64,000 nt of DNA from Hofstenia miamia (GCA_004352715.1 SCFE01000074.1:638978-702977); one strand, 5' to 3'; shown: positions 43,829 through 56,037, numbered from the stretch's first letter. Numbers and translations: made by a program. Notes: generated by a model from the letters alone, not told the origin.

Positions 43829-44300
43829 CTGCTCTCACCAAAGACAGTCGGGTTAGCAGCTCACTCCGTAATTCAATTATTACGCAATTATTCAGTGGTA
43901 TTATGTCACTTCATGAGGCGGCCTCATTTGTAAAAGATAAGCATAAAACTCCGTTGCATCAAATGTTCAGCCGCTTAGATAAAGATGACGCATCCGAAGC
44001 TCTTCTCTTTCTCCTAAACGCAGCTGTTACTTCTTCCTAATCACCATGTCACAAATCAATTCAATCTTTGCCAACTAACGTGCACTCCGCTTCTACCTCA
44101 CCCTTGCCATCCCCAGTCAAGCCTAAAAGTTCTGCTAATTCTCCAACGTCTGCTTCCTCTGATGATACTCATTACATCTCTTTTCCACAAAATTCTCCTT
44201 CTCCGAAACCAAAATCTAACATTGATGCAAGAATCAACCATCTACTAAGTCTATCAAACCTGGAACTACCACTCTCATTACCGGGTCCAGTATTCTAAAA
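43829..44300 (+). pseudogene. LINE ORF1-like N-terminal region (KTPLHQMF domain)
   Basis: The frame to 44,040 reads SLRNSIITQLFSGIMSLHEA, then DKHKTPLHQMFSRLDKDDAS and EALLFLLNA. The same pattern (KTPLHQMFARLNQENSAEALL) occurs at 48,340-48,415, so this is a conserved domain of the family although I know no name for it. A second frame, 44,068-44,298, is a Ser/Pro/Lys-rich linker. A stop separates it from the SGNH-like part that follows. It directly abuts the (ATT)n repeat. Confidence 0.55.
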
Positions 44301-44928
44301 TACGTTCGTTCTTTCAACCTTCTCCAAAATCAAGTAACTTCTATACACTCCTATCCTGGACACAACACTAAACAGCTCACAAGCAAGATCTCACAGTATC
44401 CTAAAAGACATGTTAACTCCATCATCATCAACACTGGTCTTCTCGATGCTCTNNNNNNNNNNNNNNNNNNNNNNNNNNNNNNNNNNNNNNNNNNNNNNNN
44501 NNNNNNNNNNNNNNNNTCTCCAAAATCAAGTAACTTCTATACACTCCTATCCTGGACACAACACTAAACAGCTCACAAGCAAGATCTCACAGTATCCTAA
44601 AAGACATGTTAACTCCATCATCATCAACACTGGTCTTCTCGATGCTCTTACCACCTCCAACACTCAAATCTTCAAAGTAAAGCTAAAAGTTCTCATCAAT
44701 CAGGTTTGCTCTAAATTCACTCCACGCAATATCCACTTTCTTGAGATCACACCTGTATGCAACGATTCAAATCTACAAAGAAATCCCATCAATCAGCAAT
44801 TAAATGAAGTCATTCACAGTCTATCTTCCAGCAACATACCAATCGTTCCTGTCTTCAACCAATTTATTTCTTCGCCTTGTGTCGTAAATCCTAATCTACT
44901 GGCCCGCGATGGAATTCATCTCTCTTGA
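44300..44928 (+). pseudogene. LINE ORF1 with SGNH-hydrolase-like domain
   Basis: It encodes VTSIHSYPGHNTKQLTSKIS, then HVNSIIINTGLLDALT (the place of the G-x-N-D block), FLEITPVCND, and ends LLARDGIHLS (the D-x-x-H block). This order is that of SGNH/GDSL esterases, known in ORF1 proteins of CR1/L2-type LINEs. The catalytic Ser block near the start is not clearly present, and the N-D of block III appears as L-D, so hydrolase activity is doubtful. Part of the frame is doubled around the 64-N gap at 44,453-44,516 (131 bp repeated), an assembly fault. The C-terminus continues after a stop as GVFCMTQILQGSLS until the gap. Confidence 0.65.
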
Positions 44929-45068
44929 CATGGTGTATTCTGCATGACACAGATATTGCAAGGTTCTCTTTCAACACGCCAATTTTATCATACATCTCTT
45001 CGAAGAACATACACATCATATTCTCAAGCTCTCTCTGCCACAGCACGTCGGCCTCCTTTGCTACCTAC

Positions 45069-46068
45069 NNNNNNNNNNNNNNNNNNNNNNNNNNNNNNNN
45101 NNNNNNNNNNNNNNNNNNNNNNNNNNNNNNNNNNNNNNNNNNNNNNNNNNNNNNNNNNNNNNNNNNNNNNNNNNNNNNNNNNNNNNNNNNNNNNNNNNNN
45201 NNNNNNNNNNNNNNNNNNNNNNNNNNNNNNNNNNNNNNNNNNNNNNNNNNNNNNNNNNNNNNNNNNNNNNNNNNNNNNNNNNNNNNNNNNNNNNNNNNNN
45301 NNNNNNNNNNNNNNNNNNNNNNNNNNNNNNNNNNNNNNNNNNNNNNNNNNNNNNNNNNNNNNNNNNNNNNNNNNNNNNNNNNNNNNNNNNNNNNNNNNNN
45401 NNNNNNNNNNNNNNNNNNNNNNNNNNNNNNNNNNNNNNNNNNNNNNNNNNNNNNNNNNNNNNNNNNNNNNNNNNNNNNNNNNNNNNNNNNNNNNNNNNNN
45501 NNNNNNNNNNNNNNNNNNNNNNNNNNNNNNNNNNNNNNNNNNNNNNNNNNNNNNNNNNNNNNNNNNNNNNNNNNNNNNNNNNNNNNNNNNNNNNNNNNNN
45601 NNNNNNNNNNNNNNNNNNNNNNNNNNNNNNNNNNNNNNNNNNNNNNNNNNNNNNNNNNNNNNNNNNNNNNNNNNNNNNNNNNNNNNNNNNNNNNNNNNNN
45701 NNNNNNNNNNNNNNNNNNNNNNNNNNNNNNNNNNNNNNNNNNNNNNNNNNNNNNNNNNNNNNNNNNNNNNNNNNNNNNNNNNNNNNNNNNNNNNNNNNNN
45801 NNNNNNNNNNNNNNNNNNNNNNNNNNNNNNNNNNNNNNNNNNNNNNNNNNNNNNNNNNNNNNNNNNNNNNNNNNNNNNNNNNNNNNNNNNNNNNNNNNNN
45901 NNNNNNNNNNNNNNNNNNNNNNNNNNNNNNNNNNNNNNNNNNNNNNNNNNNNNNNNNNNNNNNNNNNNNNNNNNNNNNNNNNNNNNNNNNNNNNNNNNNN
46001 NNNNNNNNNNNNNNNNNNNNNNNNNNNNNNNNNNNNNNNNNNNNNNNNNNNNNNNNNNNNNNNNNNNN
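45069..46068. other. Assembly gap, 1,000 N
   Basis: Placeholder gap. The next contig starts with an (AT)n run at 46,069-46,093. Confidence 0.95.
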
Positions 46069-46126
46069 ATATATATATATATATATATATATAGATAAAA
46101 TATACAAAATCAATAAATATGCTCAA

Positions 46127-47194
46127 TTACTTAAAGGACACTATTTTTAGATATACGGACTCCATGCATGTAATTGATTGGAAATGCCCAATAACTATTG
46201 TTTTTTCAATAAGAAATCCTGAATTTGTTTTCTTAAAATGCTTATAATTAGGTTCTATTTTTGTAGTAACATGTAGATTATTCCACAATGCGCAGGAGTT
46301 AAATGTAAAAGAGTCCTGTCTGTTAATTTTACTGAAAATTTTATGTGTTCTTTGATTGAGATGAATATATTGTTGTAGAAAATTTACAGAATTGCATTCA
46401 TTTATATACTTATGAGTTAAGCACAAAGATTGATACTGAATAGAATAAAGTGAAGACAAAATATTATAAGATGATCGAAGTTCATTGACTGATTGATGCT
46501 TATCAATAGAATTTAGTGATCTTAAGCCCCAATTATATATTTTTGCTAAGGCTGACCTATTGTGAGCGTTGATACTTTGAAATAAAGAACAACAATTAAA
46601 TTGACTTAAAACAAATGAGTGTATTAATTCTGTATGAAATGATTTCACTATATGCCCAAGATGAAACAAGTATTTTACACCAGCTGTCATTTTTCATAAT
46701 TTTATGGAAAGGAATTCTTTAAATTTTATTTCTTAGTCGATCACTACTCCTAGATAATTAACAGAATTAATTTGCTTAATTTCATTATCACTCATCGTAA
46801 TAATATTTTCGGAATTTTTTTTATGATCCTTCGGTGAAAAGATGATAAATTGTGTCTTATCGGCATTAATTTTCAATTTATCTACATTAAAATATACAAT
46901 TAGGTCTTCGATGTCTTTGGTAAATCTTCTGGTCGCTTCATAAGGATTTTGAACTGTTTTTAGTACACATGTATCTTCGGCATATTGATATATAGTTCCA
47001 TTAGAAATTGTTTCGGAAATATCATTCACATAAAGAGAAAACAATATTGGTCCTAGTACAGTTCCTTGGGGAACGCCTAAATTCGTTGTGACATAGTTTG
47101 AATAGATTCTATCAATTTTTACTCTTTGCTTACGGTTACTTAAAAAACTAAGAATAAATTTAGTCACAGTTTTAAGAAATTTAAACAGTGTCAT
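46127..47194 (-). pseudogene. LINE reverse transcriptase and C-terminus
   Basis: The frame 47,194-46,733 has FLSNRKQRVKIDRIYSNY, GVPQGTVLGPILFSLYVNDI, then YQYAEDTCVL where F-A-D-D-T is expected: the first catalytic Asp of the pair is Glu. It continues with KLKINADKTQFIIFSP and VNYLGVVID. After a stop, 46,690-46,127 gives the C-terminal part (KYLFHLGHIVKSFHTELIHS, ALWNNLHV). The N-terminal RT is missing beyond the gap at 47,236. Its relatives are at 41,406-42,084 and 49,879-50,625 (both plus), so three copies of the family lie within 9 kb in mixed orientation. Confidence 0.85.
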
Positions 47195-47235
47195 GTGACG
47201 ACTGTAAATATTTCAAAATTCATTAAATTAAAGGC

Positions 47236-48235
47236 NNNNNNNNNNNNNNNNNNNNNNNNNNNNNNNNNNNNNNNNNNNNNNNNNNNNNNNNNNNNNNNNN
47301 NNNNNNNNNNNNNNNNNNNNNNNNNNNNNNNNNNNNNNNNNNNNNNNNNNNNNNNNNNNNNNNNNNNNNNNNNNNNNNNNNNNNNNNNNNNNNNNNNNNN
47401 NNNNNNNNNNNNNNNNNNNNNNNNNNNNNNNNNNNNNNNNNNNNNNNNNNNNNNNNNNNNNNNNNNNNNNNNNNNNNNNNNNNNNNNNNNNNNNNNNNNN
47501 NNNNNNNNNNNNNNNNNNNNNNNNNNNNNNNNNNNNNNNNNNNNNNNNNNNNNNNNNNNNNNNNNNNNNNNNNNNNNNNNNNNNNNNNNNNNNNNNNNNN
47601 NNNNNNNNNNNNNNNNNNNNNNNNNNNNNNNNNNNNNNNNNNNNNNNNNNNNNNNNNNNNNNNNNNNNNNNNNNNNNNNNNNNNNNNNNNNNNNNNNNNN
47701 NNNNNNNNNNNNNNNNNNNNNNNNNNNNNNNNNNNNNNNNNNNNNNNNNNNNNNNNNNNNNNNNNNNNNNNNNNNNNNNNNNNNNNNNNNNNNNNNNNNN
47801 NNNNNNNNNNNNNNNNNNNNNNNNNNNNNNNNNNNNNNNNNNNNNNNNNNNNNNNNNNNNNNNNNNNNNNNNNNNNNNNNNNNNNNNNNNNNNNNNNNNN
47901 NNNNNNNNNNNNNNNNNNNNNNNNNNNNNNNNNNNNNNNNNNNNNNNNNNNNNNNNNNNNNNNNNNNNNNNNNNNNNNNNNNNNNNNNNNNNNNNNNNNN
48001 NNNNNNNNNNNNNNNNNNNNNNNNNNNNNNNNNNNNNNNNNNNNNNNNNNNNNNNNNNNNNNNNNNNNNNNNNNNNNNNNNNNNNNNNNNNNNNNNNNNN
48101 NNNNNNNNNNNNNNNNNNNNNNNNNNNNNNNNNNNNNNNNNNNNNNNNNNNNNNNNNNNNNNNNNNNNNNNNNNNNNNNNNNNNNNNNNNNNNNNNNNNN
48201 NNNNNNNNNNNNNNNNNNNNNNNNNNNNNNNNNNN
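47236..48235. other. Assembly gap, 1,000 N
   Basis: Placeholder gap. The next contig begins with a short (TAT)n tract. Confidence 0.95.
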
Positions 48236-48252
48236 TATTATTATTATTATTA

Positions 48253-48657
48253 TTGGGTTTCCCCGCTCTCGCAGAGGCGATTCACAGCTCGCTGTTTGGT
48301 GGCGCTGCGACCCTGGATGCGGCAAGCGCTTTAATAACACATAAAAAGAAAACACCGCTACATCAAATGTTCGCCCGCCTAAACCAAGAAAACTCCGCCG
48401 AAGCTCTCCTACATATTTTTAAATCAACACTATCTTCACCAGCAAACGCCGATAAAACCCCGGAAAGTCGCCTCCCTGCACCAACACCTCAAAAAGAAAT
48501 GCATCACCAAATGTTCCTTCATCGCCCAAACTTTTCATTTTCGAAAATATCGCCCGCACCGCAAAAACTAGCAAAAGAAAACGCAAAACCACAAATAAAG
48601 AAGATTAAGAATGGAACAACTACACTTTCATCCGTGATTACTTTTATAATAATTTAA
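48253..48657 (+). pseudogene. LINE ORF1/N-terminal region (KTPLHQMF domain)
   Basis: A 134-codon frame: LFGGAATLDAASALITHKKK, TPLHQMFARLNQENSAEALL, then a Pro/Lys-rich tail (PAPTPQKEMHHQMF, PAPQKLAKENAKPQIKK). The first part parallels 43,900-44,030. The frame shifts just before the 2A-like motif at 48,663, where the alternative frame gives NYTFIRDYFYNNLIILAGDI. The first Met follows a (TAT)n tract and is probably not the true start. Confidence 0.55.
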
Positions 48658-48662
48658 TTATT

Positions 48663-48695
48663 CTAGCAGGAGATATATAATTAAATCCTGGCCCA
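48663..48695 (+). other. 2A-like motif with an internal stop
   Basis: The frame reads LAGDI, a TAA stop, then LNPGP. Without the stop codon this has the G-D-x-x-x-N-P-G-P spacing of 2A ribosome-skipping sequences. It lies immediately before the endonuclease, as in LINEs known to carry 2A. The related copy at 24,217-24,246 has SEDIKMNPGP. Confidence 0.5.
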
Positions 48696-48716
48696 ATCTT
48701 AGATGAATTTAATCTT

Positions 48717-49838
48717 GAAAATTTAGCGAATCATTATAAAGATCATTTTAAGTGTATTTATTTAAACGCCAGAAGTCTGAATTCAAATAGAAATCACTTT
48801 CTTAAAATTGCAACTCAATTGGTTCAAGTTCAATTATCACTATTACAGAAACTTGGTTAAACAACGAAATTAATCCAAATTTGTTCAATCCAAAAATCCC
48901 GCAATCTTTGATATTTTTGTTAAAAATACGGATAGTAGAGGTGGTGGTCTTATGATTATTGTACCAAAGAATTAAATCCAATACGAAAAAAAATCTTGAA
49001 TCCGATCATTCTGTTTTTGAATCTTTATGGATTGAAATTAAATCACCTACAAATTCCTCCAAACATGAATTAATTAATGTGGCTTATAATCCAATTAAGA
49101 ATTTTCTTGTAGAATATATAAAGTTTAAATGCGATGAAATTTCAAATATTCCTAATAATAACTATTCCCTAAACATATTAGGTGACTTTAATATAAATTA
49201 TTTCAGTTTTTATGAAAAAATGCATTGAATAAACTATGCGCTATTTATAACTTAAAAATTATCAACACTCAGACTCCCACTAGAAGAACGACATTAATTG
49301 ATTATTTTTTATGTAATTCAGAAACTATATATAAACCTTTAATCCTCGAATCTTTCAGTGATCATGCACTCTGCATTTATATTAGTACACATCATGCTAA
49401 GTTATCTAAATTTAAAACGATTTATGCTAAGGATTTCAAAAACTATTCAGATGAAATCATGGAAAATTTATTTAAAAATATTCCATTCGACTATATTTTT
49501 ACTCTAAATTCTGGTTCCCACATGTTAAATACATCATTAAAACAACGTCGATTTTATGAAAACTTAAACTCTTCTAAACAAAAGTGGAAATTTTTAAACC
49601 GTTTTATTGGAAAATCGAATGGGCTAAATAGTGATATTTCAGAAATTTATATTGCTAATAAAAACATTACCGATAAAAAAAGATTTTAAATCATCTAAAT
49701 CACACATTTAAAGAATTAGGTAACTTCAATTTTCCTAAAATTCCTCTATCAAACTTAAGCAATCAAATTGTAAATCTACGTTTCAATTTAGGTTATCTAC
49801 CTTAAAAGAATTACAAACTATTGTACGAAACTTAGACG
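48717..49838 (+). pseudogene. LINE apurinic-like endonuclease region
   Basis: It starts ENLANHYKDHFKCIYLNARS, the L-N-A-R-S-L entry of CR1/L2-type endonucleases, then TETWLNNEINPNLF, FESLWIEIKSP, ILGDFNINY, and SFSDHALCIYIS near the C-terminus: the E-T-W, G-D-F-N and S-D-H catalytic motifs in order. A pre-RT linker (KQKWKFLNRFIGKSNG) ends at about 49,690. Stops and small indels near 48,858, 48,973 and 49,228 inactivate it. The 48,825-49,838 part is nearly the same as contig 26,074-27,087, and the single N at 49,840 lies just past the shared end. Confidence 0.85.
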
Positions 49839-49849
49839 TNTTTACCTTA

Positions 49850-50625
49850 CTTTATCATTAAAAAATTTTTCCACGTATTTGCATTTCCATTTATCATTTG
49901 CATTTAATCAATGTATAGTTGAAAATGAATTTCCGGAGATAATGAAAAAGTCAGATATAACACCTTTGTATAAAAATGGAGATATCCTTATTGCTAAAAA
50001 TTACAGGCCAATTTCAATAACGCATCCTTTTAGTAAGCTATTTGAAAGGTTACTGCACATTCAAATCATTCCATATCTTGCATCTGAGAGTATTTTATCA
50101 TCTAAACAATATGGTTTTCGCGCTATACATAGTACAAGTGATGCAATTATTTCAATTACTGAAAAATTATCCTCAAATAAATCTCACAATAAATCCAGTT
50201 GCATAGCACTTCTCTACTTAAGCAAAGATTTTAATTCAATTAATTTTGAAATTTTATCAATTATATTTATTATGAGTTTTTTAAAAAATAGAAAACAGCG
50301 TGTATTAATGAATAACATTAAATCTGATTACATTACAACCGATCAAGGAGTACCTCAAGGCACAGTACTAGGGCCCGATCTATTTGCAATATATGTAAAT
50401 GACATTATTAAACATGTAAACCATAGTGAAATTTATCAATTTGCTGATGACACGTGTCTCATAAATACAGATAATGATGCATTTAGGTCCACAAAAAATT
50501 TGCAAAGCGATATTGAAAATCTTTCTAGGTATTTCATATCCAATCAATTAAAAATTAATATTGAAAAAACTCAATTCATTATATTTTCCCCCAATGCTGT
50601 AAAAGAAATAACAAACAAGATCTAA
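49850..50625 (+). pseudogene. LINE reverse transcriptase
   Basis: Motifs in order: SDITPLYKNGDILIAKNYRP, ISITHPFSKLFERLL, KQYGFRAIHSTSDAIISI, then LYLSKDFNSINFEIL where L-D-L-S-K-A-F-D-S-I is expected, so the first catalytic Asp is Tyr; FLKNRKQRVLMNNIKSDY, GVPQGTVLGPDLFAIYVNDI, FADDTCLI intact, and KINIEKTQFIIFSP. About 30 residues between SINFEIL and the fingers are missing. It stops at 50,625, where an oppositely oriented LINE begins, and the C-terminal domain is absent. Confidence 0.85.
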
Positions 50626-52790
50626 TAAAGAACGAGTTGTTTGTGCTGAACTTGGTAGTCCTTCGACGCTGAAACAGGACAATCGGAAGAATCTGCATAA
50701 CTACGGATATAGAAAGTGATGGAAGAAGGAATGTCCAGATCAACTTTGTTATTGACAATTTTCCACATTAAAATTAGATCAGACAATATAAGCTGGTAAC
50801 AAATAGGCAATTCTCCCAGCTGAATTAACAGGTTCTTATAGTCTTTCGTTCCAGCTACCCAGATTAGGGCTCGCTTAAGGAAAGATTCGAGTGACTTTAG
50901 ACTCTTTATATTGGGTGACCAGGCAGCTGAACAATAAAGTAGTATGGATATGACGCAAGATTTTACAAGTTTGAGTTTAAGGTACGAAAGTGCATTTCTC
51001 GGGACAGAACGCTTTATAAAGTGTAGCACCTGATTACACTTTCCAAGTTTGGCAGCTATGTGCTTATCCCATTTAAAATTACGGTGAATAAATACTCCGA
51101 GATCAAGAATTTCCTCCGTCTTTGTGTGGTCATGTTTGTTCAATGTAAGAGAAATGTGGGGAGTCTTGCGAGATGAGAAGGAAATATATTTAGTTTTTCT
51201 TGGATGAAAATCTAGTAAATTCGCAGAGGACCAGAGGAAGAATTTGTTGATGTCGGACGGCAGTGCCTTAGCAGAAATAAAATTAACCAGTTTGAAATCG
51301 TCAGCAAAATAAAATATTCTGAGTTATCAATAACATCGGGAAGATTATTAATAAATATTAAAAATAAAAGCGGTCTTAGCACTCTGTCCTGGGGAACGCT
51401 CGAAGTAACAGGCAGAAAGGTAGAAAAATAAGATCCAAATTCTACAGCCTGAAGACAGTCGTAAGATAAGAATAAAACAACATTCAAAACTTTTGGTCAA
51501 AACCAACGTTACAGTGTTTTTCCAATAGCTTATCGTGCGAAACGGAATCGAATGCTTTCTTAAAATCAAAATACACTGTGATAGTCGCAGTATTTCGATC
51601 ATGATTTCTGTAAAGGAGGTCAAGATAGACAACTAATTGAGTGACGGTACTTCTTCCTTTCATAAACCCATGCTGATGCTTGGAAATGTTCGTCATGACC
51701 TGTGGATAGATGCAATTAAATAAAATTCGCTCAAGTATAAGAGAAAGTTTGGGAAGTATACTGATAGGACGGTAGTTTATTATCATATTCGGAGAACCTG
51801 ATTTCGGAATTGGGGTAATCTGAGCAGACTTCCAAGCAATCGGCCACACAGCCGTCGATAGGATGGACATAAATAAATAATAAACCGATACGTTTAAAAA
51901 TGGCCACTAGATGCCAGAACAAAAGATGGAATGTTGTCACACCCAGTCGACATACAGTTGTCACACTGATTGAGTAAATCGCAGACTAACTTGGTCGATA
52001 AAGGAACATCACCAAGAAAAATGATGGGGTCACTTCTGAATGCCGGGCATTGAAAAACTAAAGCCGGTCTAAATACGAAACAGAAAACTTCATTGAAACA
52101 GTTTGCCTTGTCAATATCGTTAGAGATGTCTTTTTCCTTGTAATTCAGGATGCTGGGTAAGGAAGCGGTGGAGTTTAGCGAACGCAGAAATTTATTACAA
52201 TAATTAGTATTGCCGAATTGATAACTAGACCGCAAATTGATCTTGTTTGCCTCAACAGAAGAAGAAAGGTCTTTGCTTGCCCTAAAAATCTTGGTTGCAT
52301 CCCGCAGGCTCCATTGCCGACTAAGAGATCTAGTCAAAGTGTTCTTGATGTTTAATAGATGCATTGTGAAAGAAGAATAAGGACAGTCCGAGCGCTTTTT
52401 GCGCTTAGTAGGTAAAGAACGTGAAAGTGCATTATCAAAATGTCGGTACCACTGTTCAACCAAATTTCTGTAGCAATTAATCTGGCATATGAAATTCGAT
52501 ATCGGGAATTTGTTGGAGGATTATAAATAAGAATAAAAAGCTCCGCAATATTGCTACAGTAAATGTGTGCAATACAAGCAAGGCTAAATTCATTATTTGA
52601 ATTTGAGACATTAACAACAGAAAACTCCGCGGTACAGCCGATAAGAAGCCCTCCATGTTCTTTAGCTTCCCGATCAGCGCGCCCCACAACAAAAAATTAT
52701 GTGAACCGAAAAACTTCAGAAAACAAAAAACTGGAATCGAACCATTCGGATATATTAATTGAGTATAGCTCATGGATTGAAAGTTATTTT
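50615..52790 (-). pseudogene. LINE, Jockey/CR1-like, endonuclease end to RT C-terminus
   Basis: Minus-strand order: endonuclease C-terminal part near 52,680-52,480 (GGLLIGCTAEFSVVNVS, LFILIYNPPTNSRYRIS), pre-RT linker 52,463-51,894 (WSLRDATKIFRASKDLSSSV), RT start 51,870 (WKSAQITPIPKSGSPNMIIN, NYRPISILPKLSLILERIL, HGFMKGRSTVTQL), VYFDFKKAFDSVSHDKLL with its Asp, FYFADDFKLV in a shifted frame near 51,310, and C-terminus 51,143-50,622 (LGVFIHRNFKWDKHI, LKRALIW). Catalytic residues are largely kept, but four or more frameshifts separate the parts. It is 5'-truncated at about 52,790. It is a different family from the plus-strand LINE it abuts. Confidence 0.85.
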
Positions 52791-53039
52791 TAAATTTAGA
52801 TTGTATTGACCAGATATTTTACCTCTAGAAGACTTTTGTTTAATTTAATAATAATAATAACAAGAATGAGATTAAACATAATTAATGGTGTATACAAAGG
52901 TAAAAGAAAACTGTTTCCAGATCGTTACTTGAGCCAGTATTGTTTTTAACCTAACTGATAAGTCGGTTGTTTTCCGATATATTTATAATTCATTGTTGTT
53001 GTTGTTAAAATTATTTAATTACAAACAAAAAAGGGAAAG

Positions 53040-54790
53040 AGAAAAACAGGTAGCTTTGTGAATGCAAGTTAGAAGAAAACGAGCTTTAGAGGATTATCAT
53101 TAGCCACTGATAGAGGGAGAGAATTTAGGAATACATCGAAATCATAGAAGCTGAGTGGGAGTTTATTGAAAAAAAACCAGTTCAAGGAATTTGAGATACA
53201 GCAAAATAGGCAAATGCCTGACTTTTAAAAGGTGAAGGAAGGGTTTATTTGATGAGTTGATTCAGTGAAAAGCCTGAAGTAAAAGATGATTAATTTTAAT
53301 TGAGAAGGCTGAATTGTGATATTAACACTGTGATACTAATACAATAGGAATTAACGATTGTTCATTTGAAGGAGGGGCTGGAAGAACAGGGCATAGTGAA
53401 TTTGAGAAAGTACAAGGTAGACGCGAGATATGTATACACCAGGGTATAGAACTGAAAATCAAAATACCAAGATTGCAAACAAGGTTTTAAGGAAAAAATG
53501 ACGTCAATTAAAAAAGTCAGGAAAATGGTTTTTGGAGGAATGAAATAAAAGACCTTCAGATTTTGAGGTGTTGAAAGGAAGGGCTATTGGAAGAGAACCA
53601 TAAAGGGAAAGATTGACAGATTTTTCAAATACTTTTGAGGGCGGAAGAAAATATGCGTGTGTCATCAGCATACAAGATTCATATTGAGCAGTAATTGTTG
53701 GCATAGTAATTGATGAAGATTATGAACAAAAGAGGAATAAGTATTGAATCCCGAGGAACCAGAGTTAACCGGATGTTTATCAAAATGAACAGAATCAATT
53801 CGGACAGATTGAGATCTGTTAGTGAGATAACTGGAGATGGGAGACACAAGGGGGATCACAACCGAGAAGGGAGAGCTTCGAAGTTAAGCGCGAATGAGTA
53901 ACTTTGTCAAAGGCCTTTTTGAAATCAAGATAGAAAAAAATGTGAATAAACTATGTCAAGAAAACGTAGAAGAGAAAAAACAGTTGATTTGTGAGACATG
54001 AAACGTACTGAGATTCGGAAATCAGAGGATGGAGAATGGGATAGATAGCATTAAAAATTATCCATTCAAAAGCAAGAGATAGATGAGAGACAATGGAAAT
54101 TGGATAAGAAAAACAAAAATGTCTTGGAAGATTCTTGCCACATTTAAAGATAGAAGTGACAACAGCTATTTTCCAGATTTGAGGAAATGTCGAAGATGAT
54201 TGATATGTAAAGATGAATGAAAGGATCAGATAGAGAGGAGGTGATTAGAAAAGGTGATAACTGATCAAAGGAATAGATTACGATTTAATAGAGGACAACA
54301 TTTGAAAGATTGTATGCGGAGTAAAAGAGTTTAGAATGATTTCTGAAACGTTTAGAATAGATTCAGTTCTATGGTCACTTACAGGAGAAGTGCTGAGGGG
54401 TTGAAAAATACAGAACAGAAATATTTATTAAAAAGATTTGATTTCACGAGAAGATTGAGCAAGCTTACCTATTGAATTCAATTGCCAAAGGAAGAGATTT
54501 GTTGTTGGCAAGAGATTTGAACAATTTGTGTGCAGCACTTGTGAAAAGTTTGGAAGAAAAGAAATGGAGGAAAGTAGCTTTATCCAACTCAATAGAATCT
54601 GATAAATTTTTGCTGTTGAGATTCTTTGCAAAAGATAAGATTTGCCACATGGGTAAACATGTTGTGAAGATGGACAGAATGGGAAGAGTAAAAGAATGGT
54701 AAAAGTTTACAATGTCTCCTTTTACGGCGAAAAAAGAGGACGTGTCCATGGGAGAGAATTTTGAAGGAATTGGAGCAGAGCATTTGGAGG
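53040..54790 (-). pseudogene. LINE with pyrimidine-rich sense strand
   Basis: On the minus strand: pre-RT linker at 54,749-54,465 (FSSKLFTSAAHKLFKSLANN), then RT block IFFYLDFKKAFDKVTHSRL near 53,940, FISSYLTNRSQSVRIDSVHF at 53,840, RDSILIPLLFIIFINYY and ILYADDTRIFF at about 53,680-53,648. Both catalytic blocks (D in LDFKKAFD and YADD) are intact, but frames shift several times. The plus strand is strikingly A/G-rich throughout because the sense strand is C/T-rich, as in the plus-strand LINEs at 55.1-58.1 kb. Confidence 0.75.
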
Positions 54791-55149
54791 GAATAAGTAG
54801 AGTAGAGTATCAAAAACAACGAAGATTTAATATAATTTATATATATATATATTGTAACTTTGTAACCTGTTTTCGTCAACAACAATTATATTGGTGAATC
54901 ACAATTTTTGCACTTTTGGTAAGATGTGCTTAGTGTTGTGTCGAGCATTAATGTTTTCATTTTTTTGTATTATATTGAAAAATATTGAAAAATTTCCATT
55001 ATCATGTGTAAAGACAAAAACTTGAGTTTAAAGCAGCTCATTATGCAATTGAAATTTGCATTGTGGGAGTAAATTAAGTGTATTTTTTGCGAATTTAATT
55101 TCTACTTTTTTATGAATTTCAAGTTAGAAGTTTAATTAAAAGTCTTTTT

Positions 55150-56036
55150 TTTATTTTGAAAACCTTATATTATTTGATTGAAAACTGCTATTTTCACTCT
55201 CATCGTAATGATCTTGGTTGCATTATCTTTCTTGACATTTCTAAAGCTTTTGATCGGCTACCTCATTCTATTCTTCTTGACAAATTAAGATTATTTGGAT
55301 TTGATGGTGATTCAAAGAACTCTTCCAATCTTACCTGTCAAAATCAACTCGTCTAATTCTTCTCCTGCTATTGTCTCTAGTGGTGGTCCTCAAGGTTATG
55401 TGTTTGCTGTTCTCTTCTTCCTCGTTGTTATCACTGACCTCCTTCAATCTGTCCTCAACTCATCCTGTCTGCTGTACGTCGATGGCACTACGATTTTCAA
55501 CTTTGGCTGTTCGTTTGCCTCCAGTATTACCTCCGATCTTAAGGTTTTAGCTACTTGGTCTTCTGTTAACTTTGATTTTAGCCCAAACAAGACGTGAGAT
55601 ATCCTTTTCTATATCTCCCCCTGCTGATCTGTTTCTCCTTGTGAACTTTTCTACTCATCTTGGAGTTCAACTTGCTGCTAACTTTCAGAAGCGTTTTTTC
55701 AAATTGATCTTTCCTTTACCATACAAAGACGCTCCTTTCAATTTTTCGACTCTCCCGATGTCACTCTACTTCCATGTCTGTGATATCCTCCTGTTCAATC
55801 GCTTGTTCACTCGCAAATTGGACCTTGATCCTTTTGATTTCATAAGGCTATCTAATTCGCTCTCCACTCGCTCTGATGTTGTTGTCGTTTTCACTATTTG
55901 TCGTCTCAAGAAACATCACACCCTTCACTCGTTTTTCAATCGCTGAGCCGTTCTCCAACTTCGCCTACTCTTCCATCTGCTCCTACTTTATCTTATGTGG
56001 CTGTCCTCGCTGCCGTAATACTTGACTTGTGTTTAC
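55150..56036 (+). pseudogene. LINE RT fragment, pyrimidine-rich family, copy A
   Basis: RT block GCIIFLDISKAFDRLPHSIL then LLDKLRLFGFDGD; SGGPQGYVFAVLFFLVVITD in the next frame; YVDGTTIF in place of Y-A-D-D-T, a Gly for the second Asp and Val for Ala; then the C-terminal LFTRKLDLDPFDFIRL and HTLHSFFNR. Frames shift at about 55,340 and 55,590. It is broken at an N (56,038) at the point where the very similar copy B continues to its natural 3' end. Confidence 0.75.
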
Positions 56037-56037
56037 A

